NCBI GenBank assembly: GCA_003433295.1
Contig: CP016202.1
Coordinates: 139,703 to 200,646, forward strand
Source of the DNA: Eubacterium minutum ATCC 700079
GTDB lineage: Bacteria; Bacillota; Clostridia; Peptostreptococcales; Anaerovoracaceae
DNA length: 60,944 bases
Direction of reading: 5' to 3'
A model generated the notes under the pieces. The model was not told the DNA's origin. It did not search any database and was given only the letters and a program-made list of their open reading frames with translations. A program made the position numbers and the translations under genes. Positions within the stretch are counted from its first letter, which is position 1. The number at the start of each line of letters is the position of its first letter. This document shows, piece by piece, positions 1-8,445 of this stretch.

Positions 1-33
1 GGAGTTCGACGAGCGCTCATGAATAACTTCCAT
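1..33 (-). CDS. start of an unidentified leftward gene (5' end only)
   Basis: An ATG read leftward from position 33 opens a frame (M E V I H E R S S N S) that runs off the left edge without a stop. It is preceded by a strong Shine-Dalgarno sequence GAAGGAG (minus strand, 44-38) four bases upstream of the ATG. Only eleven codons are visible, so no product can be named. It lies downstream of the EFR1 and YlmH-like genes on the same strand, so it may belong to the same transcription unit. Confidence 0.55.
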   Translation of the reverse strand, partial: MEVIHERSSNS

Positions 34-43
34 AAAACTCCTT

Positions 44-120
44 CAAAACCGTTGCATGTCGGAGGGCAGGCGGCGGTTTTGTAATGCCGCATATGTCGAT
101 AGAAGGCAGGTGCGGCATTA
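44..120. other. two hairpins between leftward genes
   Basis: Two inverted repeats sit between the EFR1 stop and the next leftward gene. CAAAACCG (44-51) pairs with CGGTTTTG (74-81), and TAATGCCGC (82-90) pairs with GCGGCATTA (112-120). Neither is followed by a T-run on the minus strand, so they are not clear terminators. The first one ends at the ribosome binding site of the partial gene and could affect its translation. Confidence 0.4.
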
Positions 121-124
121 AAAC

Positions 125-943
125 TCAAACGATAAAACAGTTCATCTTAGGTTCGATATAATTTTGTTCCAACATCTTCACATGGGAAAGGAAGTCCGGG
201 TCGTCGAAGTACTTTGCACCGTTCGGACATACCTTGACACAGGCCTGACATTTTATACAGATTCCCGTAACCCTTGTGCAATCTTCAGGTTCTATGCTTG
301 ACATAGGACAGGCTCCGGCGCAGATTCCGCAATTATCGCATCCGGACTCGATTGTTGCGGGCTTGGCTTTCAAAAACTTTGCGGGAGTCAGGTCGAGCTT
401 CAGTGGAATATAGTAAGGCGGAATTTCCGTGTCTTCAGGCAGATTTACCGATTTGCGCGCGGCGATGTTTTTAAAAACTTCCTCTGCGAAAACCGAAAGC
501 TTTTTAAAGTCATCTTCATCGGGTCTGCCCCTGCCGACAAGCTCCGAAAAAGGGTGTTGAGAAACCACCGCCGCGGCACCTGCCATATCGAAACCGTTAT
601 TCTGCATTATAAGACGCAGTTCAGTCAACCCGCCTCCATAACTTCTGTTGCCGAAAGCGCAGATTGCGACCGCCTTTGCGCCGTTCCCCGCAAAACAGTC
701 ATTGAAGTCGGGGAGTATTTTGTTCGGCAGCCTGCCGGCATACACCGGCGATGCTATAATCAGTAAATCTTTTTTGCCGAATTCATATTTCTTTTTGCGA
801 TTTTCCGGCACGGTAAAGTCGATGCTTCCACAGGTTATGCGGGAACCTTTCGTGAAACGTTTTATTTCCTGCGAAAAAAACTCCGCGATTTTCTTTGTTC
901 CACCCGTAGGGCTGAAATAGCAGGTTACAATTCTGTCAAACAT
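125..943 (-). CDS. EFR1-family flavodoxin/ferredoxin protein
   Basis: A two-part redox protein of 272 residues. The N-terminal part is flavodoxin-like, with a phosphate-binding loop of the type FSPTGGTKK near residues 10-18. The C-terminal part carries two ferredoxin motifs, CDNCGICAGACP and CIKCQACVKVCP, expected to hold two [4Fe-4S] clusters. This is the EFR1 architecture of anaerobic Firmicutes; its electron partner is not known. I chose the ATG at 943 because the reading MFDRIVTCYFS fits the flavodoxin start. An in-frame ATG at 955 is also possible, and neither has a good Shine-Dalgarno sequence. It lies 24 bases after the YlmH-like gene and is probably cotranscribed with it. Confidence 0.85.
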   Translation of the reverse strand: MFDRIVTCYFSPTGGTKKIAEFFSQEIKRFTKGSRITCGSIDFTVPENRKKKYEFGKKDLLIIASPVYAGRLPNKILPDFNDCFAGNGAKAVAICAFGNRSYGGGLTELRLIMQNNGFDMAGAAAVVSQHPFSELVGRGRPDEDDFKKLSVFAEEVFKNIAARKSVNLPEDTEIPPYYIPLKLDLTPAKFLKAKPATIESGCDNCGICAGACPMSSIEPEDCTRVTGICIKCQACVKVCPNGAKYFDDPDFLSHVKMLEQNYIEPKMNCFIV

Positions 944-967
944 AATCCACACCATTGATTTTCGAAT

Positions 968-1720
968 CTATTTTTCAAAAGTCACTCCGATTCGATCCTT
1001 TCCGGTTCTTCCGCCGACTTCATTGAGGCGTATCCTTCCTTTCTTCCTGACGCTTATCAAATCGCCCTCTTCCACCCGAAAATCCGGTTGGCAAACCTCC
1101 ATGTGATTTACGCATACACTTCCGGATCTTATGGCTTGAGCGGCCTTTGATCTGGATATTTTGAACCCCGATGACACCGTGTTGTCAAGTCTGAGAGATG
1201 CAACCGTACCGTAAAAAAGTGTCTTTTCTTTTTCAGGTATGAGCAGTTCATCGAGGGGCAGGACTTCGGTTGAAATATCAATCCTTCCAACCTTTATGTA
1301 ATTGTCCGAGATGAATTCGGCGATTTCATCCATTACGATTATATCCGCACCGTCGTCCCTGACGATTATATCTCCGGTCATTTCGCGCTTTATCCCGAGT
1401 CCCAAAAGCGAACCAAGGAAATCGCCGTGAGAAAGCGGCTTTTCCTTATTTCTTTTCTTTACTCGAATCAGTCTGAAAATATCAGCCGTTTCCGGATCCA
1501 AATATTCAGGGACGCATACCATGGCAACCCGCTCCGCATCTTCATATCCGCCCCGAAAGGAGATATCGCAACCGAATTTCTTCTTTGCGGTCAGTTCTCT
1601 GAGCAGAGATTGCTGATGGGTATCCAGAAATACGGTCTTTGTAATGAAATTTTTATTTACGCATTGCTCTATTTTGTCCAAAGCCCGGGCTTTGATTGTT
1701 TCGTCCTTGTTCATACTCAT
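968..1720 (-). CDS. ylmH: YlmH-like RNA-binding protein (S4 domain)
   Basis: A 250-residue protein with the YlmH layout: an N-terminal region of about 160 residues and a C-terminal S4 RNA-binding domain (around ISRSKAAQAIRSGSVCVNH, then a basic tail). The S4 segment matches the family that includes YlmH/RqcP, S4 proteins linked to ribosome-associated quality control and found near cell-division genes in many Firmicutes. No division genes are visible here. The start is uncertain: ATG at 1720 and ATG at 1714 are both in frame and neither has a Shine-Dalgarno sequence. A -10-like TATAAT touches the first one, so translation may be leaderless. Confidence 0.85.
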   Translation of the reverse strand: MSMNKDETIKARALDKIEQCVNKNFITKTVFLDTHQQSLLRELTAKKKFGCDISFRGGYEDAERVAMVCVPEYLDPETADIFRLIRVKKRNKEKPLSHGDFLGSLLGLGIKREMTGDIIVRDDGADIIVMDEIAEFISDNYIKVGRIDISTEVLPLDELLIPEKEKTLFYGTVASLRLDNTVSSGFKISRSKAAQAIRSGSVCVNHMEVCQPDFRVEEGDLISVRKKGRIRLNEVGGRTGKDRIGVTFEK

Positions 1721-1751
1721 ATTATAGTATAAAGTCGTGTTTTAGTGTCAA
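1721..1751 (-). promoter_or_regulatory. promoter of the YlmH-like gene
   Basis: On the minus strand a perfect -35 box TTGACA (1751-1746) is followed by overlapping -10 candidates, TATACT (1731-1726, 14-base spacing) and TATAAT (1726-1721, 19-base spacing). Both spacings are off the optimum of 17. The TATAAT directly abuts the annotated start codon. Confidence 0.45.
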
Positions 1752-1894
1752 GAAAATTCGAGAGACGGTGTCGGTTTTTTTGTGGAGTTTTTTATTGCAA
1801 CTAAGACGGATCAAGTAGTAGCAGAGCATTTCTCGAAGCGTAACATATGTCTTGACAACTAAGAATCGCCCGCAAAAAAAGTTGATTTTTTGTA

Positions 1895-1924
1895 TTGACA
1901 AACCGGGGTTGCGTCCTCTATAAT
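1895..1924 (+). promoter_or_regulatory. promoter of the tRNA operon
   Basis: TTGACA (1895-1900) and TATAAT (1919-1924) are both perfect consensus boxes with an 18-base spacer. Predicted transcription starts near 1931, about 25 bases before the mature tRNA-Asn. The 140 bases upstream (1752-1894) are AT-rich and hold no gene I can support. Confidence 0.8.
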
Positions 1925-1956
1925 CATAAGCGTTGCCGACGCAATTGGTTTTATGA

Positions 1957-2031
1957 TCCGAGGTAGCTCAATGGTGGAGCAACCGGCTGTTAACCGGTAG
2001 GCTGTGGGTTCGAGCCCCACCCTCGGAGCCA
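1957..2031 (+). tRNA. tRNA-Asn (GTT)
   Basis: A full cloverleaf can be drawn. The acceptor TCCGAGG (1957-1963) pairs with CCTCGGA (2021-2027). The anticodon stem ACCGG/CCGGT encloses loop CTGTTAA with anticodon GTT (1989-1991), and the T loop is GTTCGAG. CCA is encoded at 2029-2031. It is the first gene of a three-tRNA operon. Confidence 0.96.
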
Positions 2032-2040
2032 GTTTATTCT

Positions 2041-2129
2041 GCCGGCGTGGCGGAATTGGCAGACGCCCAGGACTTAAAATCCTGTGGGTAGTGATACCCG
2101 TACCGGTTCGACCCCGGTCGCCGGCACCA
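2041..2129 (+). tRNA. tRNA-Leu (TAA)
   Basis: A class II tRNA with a long variable arm. The acceptor GCCGGCG (2041-2047) pairs with CGCCGGC (2119-2125). The anticodon stem CAGGA/TCCTG encloses a loop with anticodon TAA, and the extra arm GGGTAGTGATACCC lies before the T stem. CCA is encoded at 2127-2129. It lies nine bases after tRNA-Asn. Confidence 0.95.
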
Positions 2130-2152
2130 GCGGTACAATTAAATTATGATGA

Positions 2153-2228
<76 letters not shown>

Positions 2229-2238
2229 CATTAAACCC

Positions 2239-2271
2239 CCGGTGAGTATGATATACGCACCGGTTTTTTTT
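2239..2271 (+). terminator. terminator of the tRNA operon
   Basis: The stem CCGGTG (2239-2244) pairs with CACCGG (2258-2263), with extra GTAT/ATAC pairing inside, and is followed directly by eight T residues (2264-2271). This is a standard intrinsic terminator ten bases after tRNA-fMet. Confidence 0.85.
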
Positions 2272-2350
2272 AATGGTGCACCCGGCGAGCGCACGTTCTA
2301 ACGGGTGAAAGTCCCGAATCCGCCCGGTATCGGGATAGTGCGGAACGTAC
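2272..2350 (+). mobile_element. group II intron-like fragment (domain I remnant)
   Basis: The segment after the tRNA terminator reads AATGGTGCACCCGGC and then TAACGGGTGAAAGTCCCG. These strings resemble the conserved 5' part of domain I of bacterial group II introns, recalled from known introns rather than searched. No reverse transcriptase gene, domain V hairpin or intron 3' end follows, so at most a short scar remains. The boundaries are approximate. Confidence 0.45.
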
Positions 2351-2494
2351 AGAATATGGGATTTTCCAATATGATATGCAGTAGTGCAGCTCGAAAAAAT
2401 CAATATTGTTCATAAAATATCCATAGTATACTATCAATATTTCTTGACAAAAATTAATTTCTCAGCTATTAGTTTGGAAAAGGAGCTGATCTCA

Positions 2495-3686
2495 ATGGCA
2501 ATTACAACAAAAGAAAGCATCCTCAAAGTTTTGAGCGCTTATAACCCGTGGTGGAAAACCGGGATGGTTAGTCTGCAGATGTCAAAAACCTACAAGAGAT
2601 TCGCATTTCACGAATCGATGAAGCGATTGATGGCTAAAGATCATTTATGATACACAACCTGATACCCGTGTTGTTGCAACCGGTTCTGCCAGCCCGACAT
2701 TGATGAAGGGCAGCAGAGAAAGTGGTGCCGGCCGTTGGACTGTTATACAGGTTCCGACCATGTCTTTTTATGAGTACTGTGAACTGCTGAATTTAGACCG
2801 CCCTAATATTGCTTCTGATTTGAAAGTAACAACATTGCTTCATAAAAGCCAAATTGAGCGGACTCAAATTATGATGCAACTTTCCAAGGTTCAAAATCAC
2901 TTTATACGGTATTTGCAGGTCGGCGGGTTTCCGGAATTGGCATTAGCTAACAATGATTTGATGGCACAGCAGATAATGAGGGAAGATGTTGTGGATAAAG
3001 TTCTTAAGCGTGATCTTCCGTCTCTATACAATATCCGTAACTCAACGGAGCTGGAGAGAATTTTCTTATATCTCTGCAATGTGTCTTCGGAAATTGTATC
3101 GATCGAGGCAATCACGAAAGAACTGAACGGAGTATCTCGCACAACCGTAGAAAACTATATTCGGTATCTGGAAAGCGCAAATCTGATTTATCAGAGTTGG
3201 CCGGTTGATATGGCAGGGAAAAAGGTATTAAAGGCGCGTCCTAAAATTTATATCGCTGATGCGGCAATCCGGAATGCTGTTTTGATGGATGATTCTGTTT
3301 TGACGGATCCCGTTGAGATGGGAAAGATTGTTGAAAGCGCCGTTTATAAGCACATTGCGGCATTTTACTATCAATACGCCACATCTGTAGGTTATTTTAG
3401 AGGTGGCAAAAAAGGAAAAGAAATTGATATTGTAGTAGACTATCCCAACACGAAAAACATTCTCATAGAAGTTAAATACAGAGAGGGTGCACCAATTGCG
3501 GACGATGATGCGATCGTAGAACTGTGTGAGGAATCGTCAGCAGCAATTGTTATTACCAAGAATGCGGATGATTTTGGCGTTCATAATACAAAGTGCGGTA
3601 AGGATTTGCTACGAATTCCTACATTTGCTTTCCTTTATCTGCTTGGAAATGCCGAAAAACATGGATATCGCGGAATTGAACAATAA
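2495..3686 (+). pseudogene. AAA/DUF4143 ATPase pseudogene with its core deleted
   Basis: A good ribosome binding site (AGGAG, about 2480) precedes ATG 2495. The N-terminal part (MAITTKESILKVLSAYNPWW to about 2640) and the C-terminal part (from about 2646, YDTQPDTRVVATGSASP, to 3686) both match the clostridial AAA ATPase family with a DUF4143 and nuclease-like C-terminus. The stretch between, which normally holds the P-loop and Walker B, is absent. The two remaining parts are in different frames with a stop at 2648-2650. The retained C-terminal half is otherwise uninterrupted for about 330 codons and could start internally at ATG 2700, but without the nucleotide-binding core it should not work as an ATPase. 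The loss looks recent because the rest is intact. Confidence 0.85.
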
Positions 3687-3804
3687 AACAGGTTGTAAAA
3701 GCAGGTTGTGTTTTGTCCTTTCTGTCATCAGTGTCTTTGTAGACCCACGAACTTTGGATTTGCCACCCTTACAGGATGCAAAGTAAATTATTCTTTGGTT
3801 AGAG

Positions 3805-3856
3805 TTGACAAACATAATAACGGTGTTATAATCATAAAAGAAAATAACACCGTTAT
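3805..3856 (+). promoter_or_regulatory. tetR promoter with two palindromic operators
   Basis: The -35 box TTGACA (3805-3810), a 16-base spacer and an extended -10 TGTTATAAT (box 3827-3832) form a strong promoter. Two 13-bp palindromes of the form ATAAC-N3-GTTAT lie at 3817-3829 and 3844-3856, centred 27 bp apart. The first overlaps the -10 box and the second lies just past the predicted start. They are also exact inverted copies of each other. This arrangement suits autorepression by the TetR protein encoded downstream. The stretch 3687-3804 holds nothing I can identify. Confidence 0.75.
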
Positions 3857-4000
3857 GACGGGACAAATTATTGAATGTTCCCTTCATAAGATGCATGAGA
3901 TGCGTGCCTGACCTGCATGAGTGCAGCGCCGTGTGATCAACAAGTACGGCGGAGACTTATCGGGCAGTCGGAGGTTGTAAAAAAATATCGGGAGAATAGA

Positions 4001-4639
4001 ATGATGAAAAACATTCCGACGGAAGAAAATATTTTAGATGCCGCAAAGGAAGAATTTCTGCAGTATGGTTATATGGAGGCGTCAATGCGGAGAATCGCGG
4101 CAAAAGCCGGATGCACAACAGGGATGTTGTATTACAGGTTCAAAGATAAAGATGAATTGTTTACGGCTCTCGTGAAAGAAGGCGCCGACCGTTTTGCAGA
4201 AAAGTTTATGACTTTGCAACAGGATTTCAAGAATCTTCCCGGTGATATTCAGATAGAGGGCTTGTTCGACTATTCGGATGATGGGATGGGAGAATTGAAC
4301 GATATATTGTATCGGTATTTTGACGCATTCAAGCTTATAGTCTGTTTCGGCAGCGGCTCAAGTTACGAGAATTACACAGACAGACTTGTGGATGCGGAAA
4401 CGCAGAGCACATTTGATTTTATCCGGACTCTAAAAGCGAATGGTCACAATGTACCTCCGATTAAAGAGGAAATGTGTCACATGCTCGCAAGTGCAATGAT
4501 GAATGGAATCTTTGAAGTGGTTGCGCATGACTTTTCAAAAGAGGATGCCAAGGAATATATTTACGATCTGAAGAGATTTTTTTCCGCAGGTTGGGCGGAA
4601 CTGTTTGGAATGGAATACCGCTCGGAAATGCGGAAGTGA
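4001..4639 (+). CDS. TetR/AcrR-family transcriptional regulator
   Basis: A 212-residue repressor. The N-terminal helix-turn-helix is clear (ILDAAKEEFLQYGY, then MRRIAAKAGCTTGMLYYRF, about residues 10-50). The C-terminal ligand domain is unlike well-known members. The start at ATG 4001 is set by GGAG (3991-3994) six bases upstream; the open frame extends further upstream but without domain content. The promoter carries two palindromic operators, so it probably represses itself. It lies 118 bases before the four ABC genes on the same strand and probably controls them. It resembles the TetR fragment at the right end of the window in length, layout and a shared segment after the ligand-domain start (DAFKLIVCFG here, DEFKLILCCS there). 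Confidence 0.88.
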   Translation: MMKNIPTEENILDAAKEEFLQYGYMEASMRRIAAKAGCTTGMLYYRFKDKDELFTALVKEGADRFAEKFMTLQQDFKNLPGDIQIEGLFDYSDDGMGELNDILYRYFDAFKLIVCFGSGSSYENYTDRLVDAETQSTFDFIRTLKANGHNVPPIKEEMCHMLASAMMNGIFEVVAHDFSKEDAKEYIYDLKRFFSAGWAELFGMEYRSEMRK

Positions 4640-4697
4640 GCAGGAGGCGGTCAGGGAACATGAAGTATGCGGGATTGTATTTAACTTGGCGGGACAA

Positions 4698-4723
4698 TAT
4701 ACCGGGAATCGATTGTTCGGTAT
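4698..4723 (+). promoter_or_regulatory. possible operator before the ABC genes
   Basis: A short inverted repeat, ATACCG (4699-4704) and CGGTAT (4718-4723), lies between tetR and the first ABC gene. Its half-site resembles the TATACCG half of the operator before the second TetR gene at 60403. A weak TTGTAT (4675-4680) is 17 bases before TATACC (4698-4703). This could be a second promoter/operator, but the boxes are poor. Confidence 0.3.
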
Positions 4724-4757
4724 CAAAGAATTATTTTTAGTATATTAGGAGGTAACT

Positions 4758-6515
4758 ATGAAAAAGAAAACAACACTTGGCTGGGTGACGGAGTTTGCGG
4801 GGATGCACAGAAAGTCATACATAGTTTCCGTTGTTCTTGCGGTCTTTGAAGTGGCGTGCAAGCTTATTCCGTATTTTATAATGGGTACCATTGTGGCGAA
4901 CCTGCTTCAAGGTAACAAGGATTTTTCACTGTACAGGAAACTCTGCATGTTCATGATGCTTGGCTGGACAGCGGGAGTGATCCTGCACAATTTGTCCACG
5001 GGACTTTCTCATAAGGCGACTTTTCACGTCTTGAGCACAATCCGGCGCATGGCGTGTGACAAACTCTATAAATTGCCGTTGGGATATGTTCTGGACACAC
5101 CGTCGGGAGAATTGAAGAACATTATGGTTGAACGGACGGACAGCATAGAAACCACTCTGGCTCATATAATCCCTGAATTCACCGCAAATCTTTTTGGACC
5201 TCTGTGTGTCCTTGTCTATATGTTTACCCTTGACTGGCGCATGGCGCTTATATCGCTTGCGACGATACCGATAGGAGTCGGTTCTTATGCAATGATGATG
5301 AAAGGGTATGAGGAGAACTATAAGAGGACTGTAGACAAGACAAAGGCGTTGAACGATACCGCGGTTGAATACATAAACGGTATCGAGGTCATAAAGGCCT
5401 TCGGAAAGGCGGAAAGTTCATACGAAAAATTTGTCACCGCGGCAAAAGAGGGGGCTGCATGCTTCGTTGACTGGATGCGGGAATGCATGGTGCCTTCATG
5501 CACGGCGATGACATTTTTTCCGGCAACGCTGATAGGCATATTGCCTCTCGGAGGGATGCTGTACAGAAACGGAAGTCTGTCTGCGTCAACTTTTATACTG
5601 ATAATAATATTGTCCTTCGGAATAATAGCTCCGATAATGAACTGTGTGGCTTACATGGACGATATAGCAAAGGCGAGGACGATAATAGGAGAGGTTTCAA
5701 GCATACTGGAACAGGAAGAGATGAAAAGACCTGAAACTTTGGCCAAAGAGATAAAGGGAAGCGATGTCACGATAAAGGACGTACGTTTCGGATACAAAGA
5801 AAAAGAAGTTATCCACGGAATAAATCTGGAGATGAAAAAAGGTACGGTCAACGCTTTGGTCGGTCCTTCGGGAGGAGGGAAATCGACCATAGCGAAACTG
5901 GTTGCGGGGTTATGGGAACCGTCGGCCGGAGAAATATTTATAGGCGAAGTGAATGCAAGAGAACTTCCGATTGATGTTCAGAACAGACTTATAGCGTATG
6001 TTTCTCAGGACAATTATCTGTTTGATGTTTCTGTAAGAGATAATTTGAGGATGGGGAATCCTGATGCGAGCGATTCTGAAATAGAAGAAGCCGCAAGAAA
6101 AAGTGGCTGTCATGAGTTTATAAAAGAGTTGGAAAATGGCTATGACACGATAGTGGGAGGCTCAGGGGGCCATCTTTCGGGCGGAGAGCGCCAGAGAATT
6201 TCAATAGCGAGGGCAATGCTCAAGGATGCGCCTATCGTCATTCTTGATGAGGCGACGGCTTATACGGACCCGGAGAGTGAAGCTGTCGTTCAGGCGGCGG
6301 TTGTGAAACTGGTGAAGAACAAGACTCTCATCGTCATTGCGCACAGACTCACAACCGTGGTCGATGCCGATCGTATATTTGTGGTGGAGGACGGCTATAT
6401 TTCCGCGAGAGGAAACCATGAAGAACTCCTCAGGGAAAGCGAACTTTACAGGCACATGTGGGAGGCCCACATTTCAGTGAAAGATAAGGTTAAGGAGGAT
6501 AGAAGGAATGATTAG
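4758..6515 (+). CDS. ABC exporter half-transporter, first of pair 1
   Basis: A fused permease/ATPase of 585 residues: a six-helix transmembrane domain (about 1-320) followed by an ATP-binding domain. Visible motifs are Walker A GPSGGGKST, a Q-loop in YVSQDNYLF, signature LSGGERQR, Walker B IVILDEAT and the H-loop histidine in IAHRL. All are consensus, so the ATPase should be active. AGGAGGT lies just before ATG 4758. The stop overlaps the start of the next half-transporter by eight bases, which points to a heterodimer made by coupled translation. The substrate cannot be read from the sequence. Similar TetR-linked pairs in Clostridia are annotated as drug, lipid or siderophore-type exporters/importers. 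Confidence 0.92.
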   Translation: MKKKTTLGWVTEFAGMHRKSYIVSVVLAVFEVACKLIPYFIMGTIVANLLQGNKDFSLYRKLCMFMMLGWTAGVILHNLSTGLSHKATFHVLSTIRRMACDKLYKLPLGYVLDTPSGELKNIMVERTDSIETTLAHIIPEFTANLFGPLCVLVYMFTLDWRMALISLATIPIGVGSYAMMMKGYEENYKRTVDKTKALNDTAVEYINGIEVIKAFGKAESSYEKFVTAAKEGAACFVDWMRECMVPSCTAMTFFPATLIGILPLGGMLYRNGSLSASTFILIIILSFGIIAPIMNCVAYMDDIAKARTIIGEVSSILEQEEMKRPETLAKEIKGSDVTIKDVRFGYKEKEVIHGINLEMKKGTVNALVGPSGGGKSTIAKLVAGLWEPSAGEIFIGEVNARELPIDVQNRLIAYVSQDNYLFDVSVRDNLRMGNPDASDSEIEEAARKSGCHEFIKELENGYDTIVGGSGGHLSGGERQRISIARAMLKDAPIVILDEATAYTDPESEAVVQAAVVKLVKNKTLIVIAHRLTTVVDADRIFVVEDGYISARGNHEELLRESELYRHMWEAHISVKDKVKEDRRND

Positions 6516-8241
6516 GATTTTTAAAAAGTTCTTTGCGTTCTGCGGTAAAGAGAACAGAAAGAAATTCCATATTTCCATCATCTATGGAGCATTGATGGGA
6601 TTCTTGCAGGCTCTGAGGGTCCCGGCAGCTTTTGTCATGGTCGATGCGCTTTTGAAGGACAGCGTTACGCCATCTACCTGCCTGATCAGTTTCGGAATAA
6701 TCCTCGGAAGTGTCGTTGCGGGAATAATCGTAAGGAGTAAGAGCATCATGCTCCAGTGTGAGGCGGGATATGGAACGTGCGCCGATAAGAGGATAGAGAT
6801 TGCAAGGCATATGCGATATTTACCCATGGGGTATTTTAACAAAAACAGTCTGGGATATATCACATCTGTCACGACCAATACGATGGAAATGCTTGCGGAC
6901 ATTGCCGCAAAGGTTGTAATGCTGACTACGGAGGGACTTCTGGAGATGCTTCTCATAATAGTTATGCTGTTTACATTCAATATAAAGATTGCGCTTGTTG
7001 TTCTCGCCGGAACATTGGTGTTTCTGGCGGTCAACATGATTTTGCAGAAAGAAGCCGAGGGAATAGCGGAAGAAAAAGACAGTGCGGACAGGAACATGGT
7101 ATCTATGGTACTGGAATATATACAGGGGATGCAGGAAGTAAAATCTTATGCTCTTTATTCGGACGAAAACAAAAGACTTTCGGATTCCTTTACACGCGCC
7201 GAAAACGCGAATTTCAGCATGGAAAAGAAGTTTCTGCCCTACTTTGCCCTTCAGTCGCTTGTGACCAAGGCGATAGGGATAGTGATGTCGCTGATGTCGC
7301 TCCGCTTCTATATGAACGGGAGCATGGAACTTTCGGTGTGCATAGTGATGCTTGTATGCTCGTTCATGATCTTCAACAGCCTCGATATGGCGGGAAGGAT
7401 GTCTTCGTTGCTGAGAACGGTGAGTATATCGGTGGATAAGGCAAACGAGATTCTAAATCTGGAGCCGATGGACATAGAAGGTAAGGACATAGTTCCGAAA
7501 AATCACGATATAGATCTGGAAAATATCACTTTTTCATATGAAAAGAGGAAAATCATTGACGGACTCTCGCTGCACATAAAAGAGGGGACGACTACGGCAA
7601 TCGTCGGCCCTTCAGGAGGAGGGAAAACAACCATCTGCAGACTCATGGCAAGGTTTTGGGATGTGGATTCGGGTACTGTGAAACTTGGCGGCGTAAATGT
7701 AAAGGACTACAGCGTGGATTCACTTATGAAAAACTTCAGCTTCGTCTTTCAAAACGTGTATCTGTTCGACGATACCATAGCAAACAATATAAGGTTCGGA
7801 AGGCCCGAAGCATCCATGGATGAGGTGACAGCCGCCGCGAAGAAGGCCTGCTGTCACGAATTTATCAGCGCTTTGCCGAACGGGTATGAAACGGATATAG
7901 GTGAGGCGGGAGCCATGCTGTCAGGCGGAGAAAAACAGAGAATATCCATCGCAAGAGCGATAATGAAGGATGCGCCTGTCATAGTGCTTGACGAAGCCAC
8001 CGCAAACGTGGATCCCGAAAATGAAAAGGAACTGGTGAAAGCCATAGAAGAACTTACGAGAAAGAAAACGATAATAATGATCGCTCACAGACTCAAGACG
8101 GTAAGAAATGCAGACGAGATAATAGTAGTAAAAGAAGGAAAAATAGTTCAGCGCGGCAGGCACGATGAACTGATGCGGGAGGACAATATCTACAGAAGAT
8201 TCGTGAACTCCAGAGAAACCGCCGTGAGCTGGAAACTGTAG
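6508..8241 (+). CDS. ABC exporter half-transporter, second of pair 1
   Basis: 577 residues with the same layout as its partner: a transmembrane domain (about 1-310) and an ATPase domain with Walker A GPSGGGKTT, Q-loop FVFQNVYLF, signature LSGGEKQR, Walker B VIVLDEAT and H-loop IAHRL. Its ATG lies inside the end of the previous gene, with GGAGG ten bases upstream. Both halves of the pair keep consensus ATPase motifs, so there is no sign of the one degenerate site seen in some heterodimeric exporters. A 204-base gap with its own promoter separates this pair from the next. Confidence 0.92.
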   Translation: MIRIFKKFFAFCGKENRKKFHISIIYGALMGFLQALRVPAAFVMVDALLKDSVTPSTCLISFGIILGSVVAGIIVRSKSIMLQCEAGYGTCADKRIEIARHMRYLPMGYFNKNSLGYITSVTTNTMEMLADIAAKVVMLTTEGLLEMLLIIVMLFTFNIKIALVVLAGTLVFLAVNMILQKEAEGIAEEKDSADRNMVSMVLEYIQGMQEVKSYALYSDENKRLSDSFTRAENANFSMEKKFLPYFALQSLVTKAIGIVMSLMSLRFYMNGSMELSVCIVMLVCSFMIFNSLDMAGRMSSLLRTVSISVDKANEILNLEPMDIEGKDIVPKNHDIDLENITFSYEKRKIIDGLSLHIKEGTTTAIVGPSGGGKTTICRLMARFWDVDSGTVKLGGVNVKDYSVDSLMKNFSFVFQNVYLFDDTIANNIRFGRPEASMDEVTAAAKKACCHEFISALPNGYETDIGEAGAMLSGGEKQRISIARAIMKDAPVIVLDEATANVDPENEKELVKAIEELTRKKTIIMIAHRLKTVRNADEIIVVKEGKIVQRGRHDELMREDNIYRRFVNSRETAVSWKL

Positions 8242-8330
8242 TTCGCTTGCGTGAACTGAACGGCGCCGTGGACTTTTCCGGATAGTGTAAAGTTCCGCAG
8301 TGATCTGACACCGTCACTTTGCGATCGTTG

Positions 8331-8359
8331 TTGACGGATTTTATGAAGAGGAGTATAGT
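8331..8359 (+). promoter_or_regulatory. internal promoter for ABC pair 2
   Basis: TTGACG (8331-8336) and TATAGT (8354-8359) are separated by exactly 17 bases in the gap between the two ABC pairs. This suggests pair 2 can be transcribed on its own. No palindrome like the tetR operators is seen here. Confidence 0.5.
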
Positions 8360-8445
8360 TAGATTTGGCTAACCCGAATTGAAATTTTTATGCGACGTGT
8401 CGATAGAGTTTCGGTACGATTTAAACGTTTTTTTAGGAGGTTTAT

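Noticed and set aside
3609-3896. Minus-strand frame of 95 codons across 3609-3896
   Set aside because: It overlaps the pseudogene end and the tetR promoter with its palindromes, lacks a ribosome binding site and shows no family.
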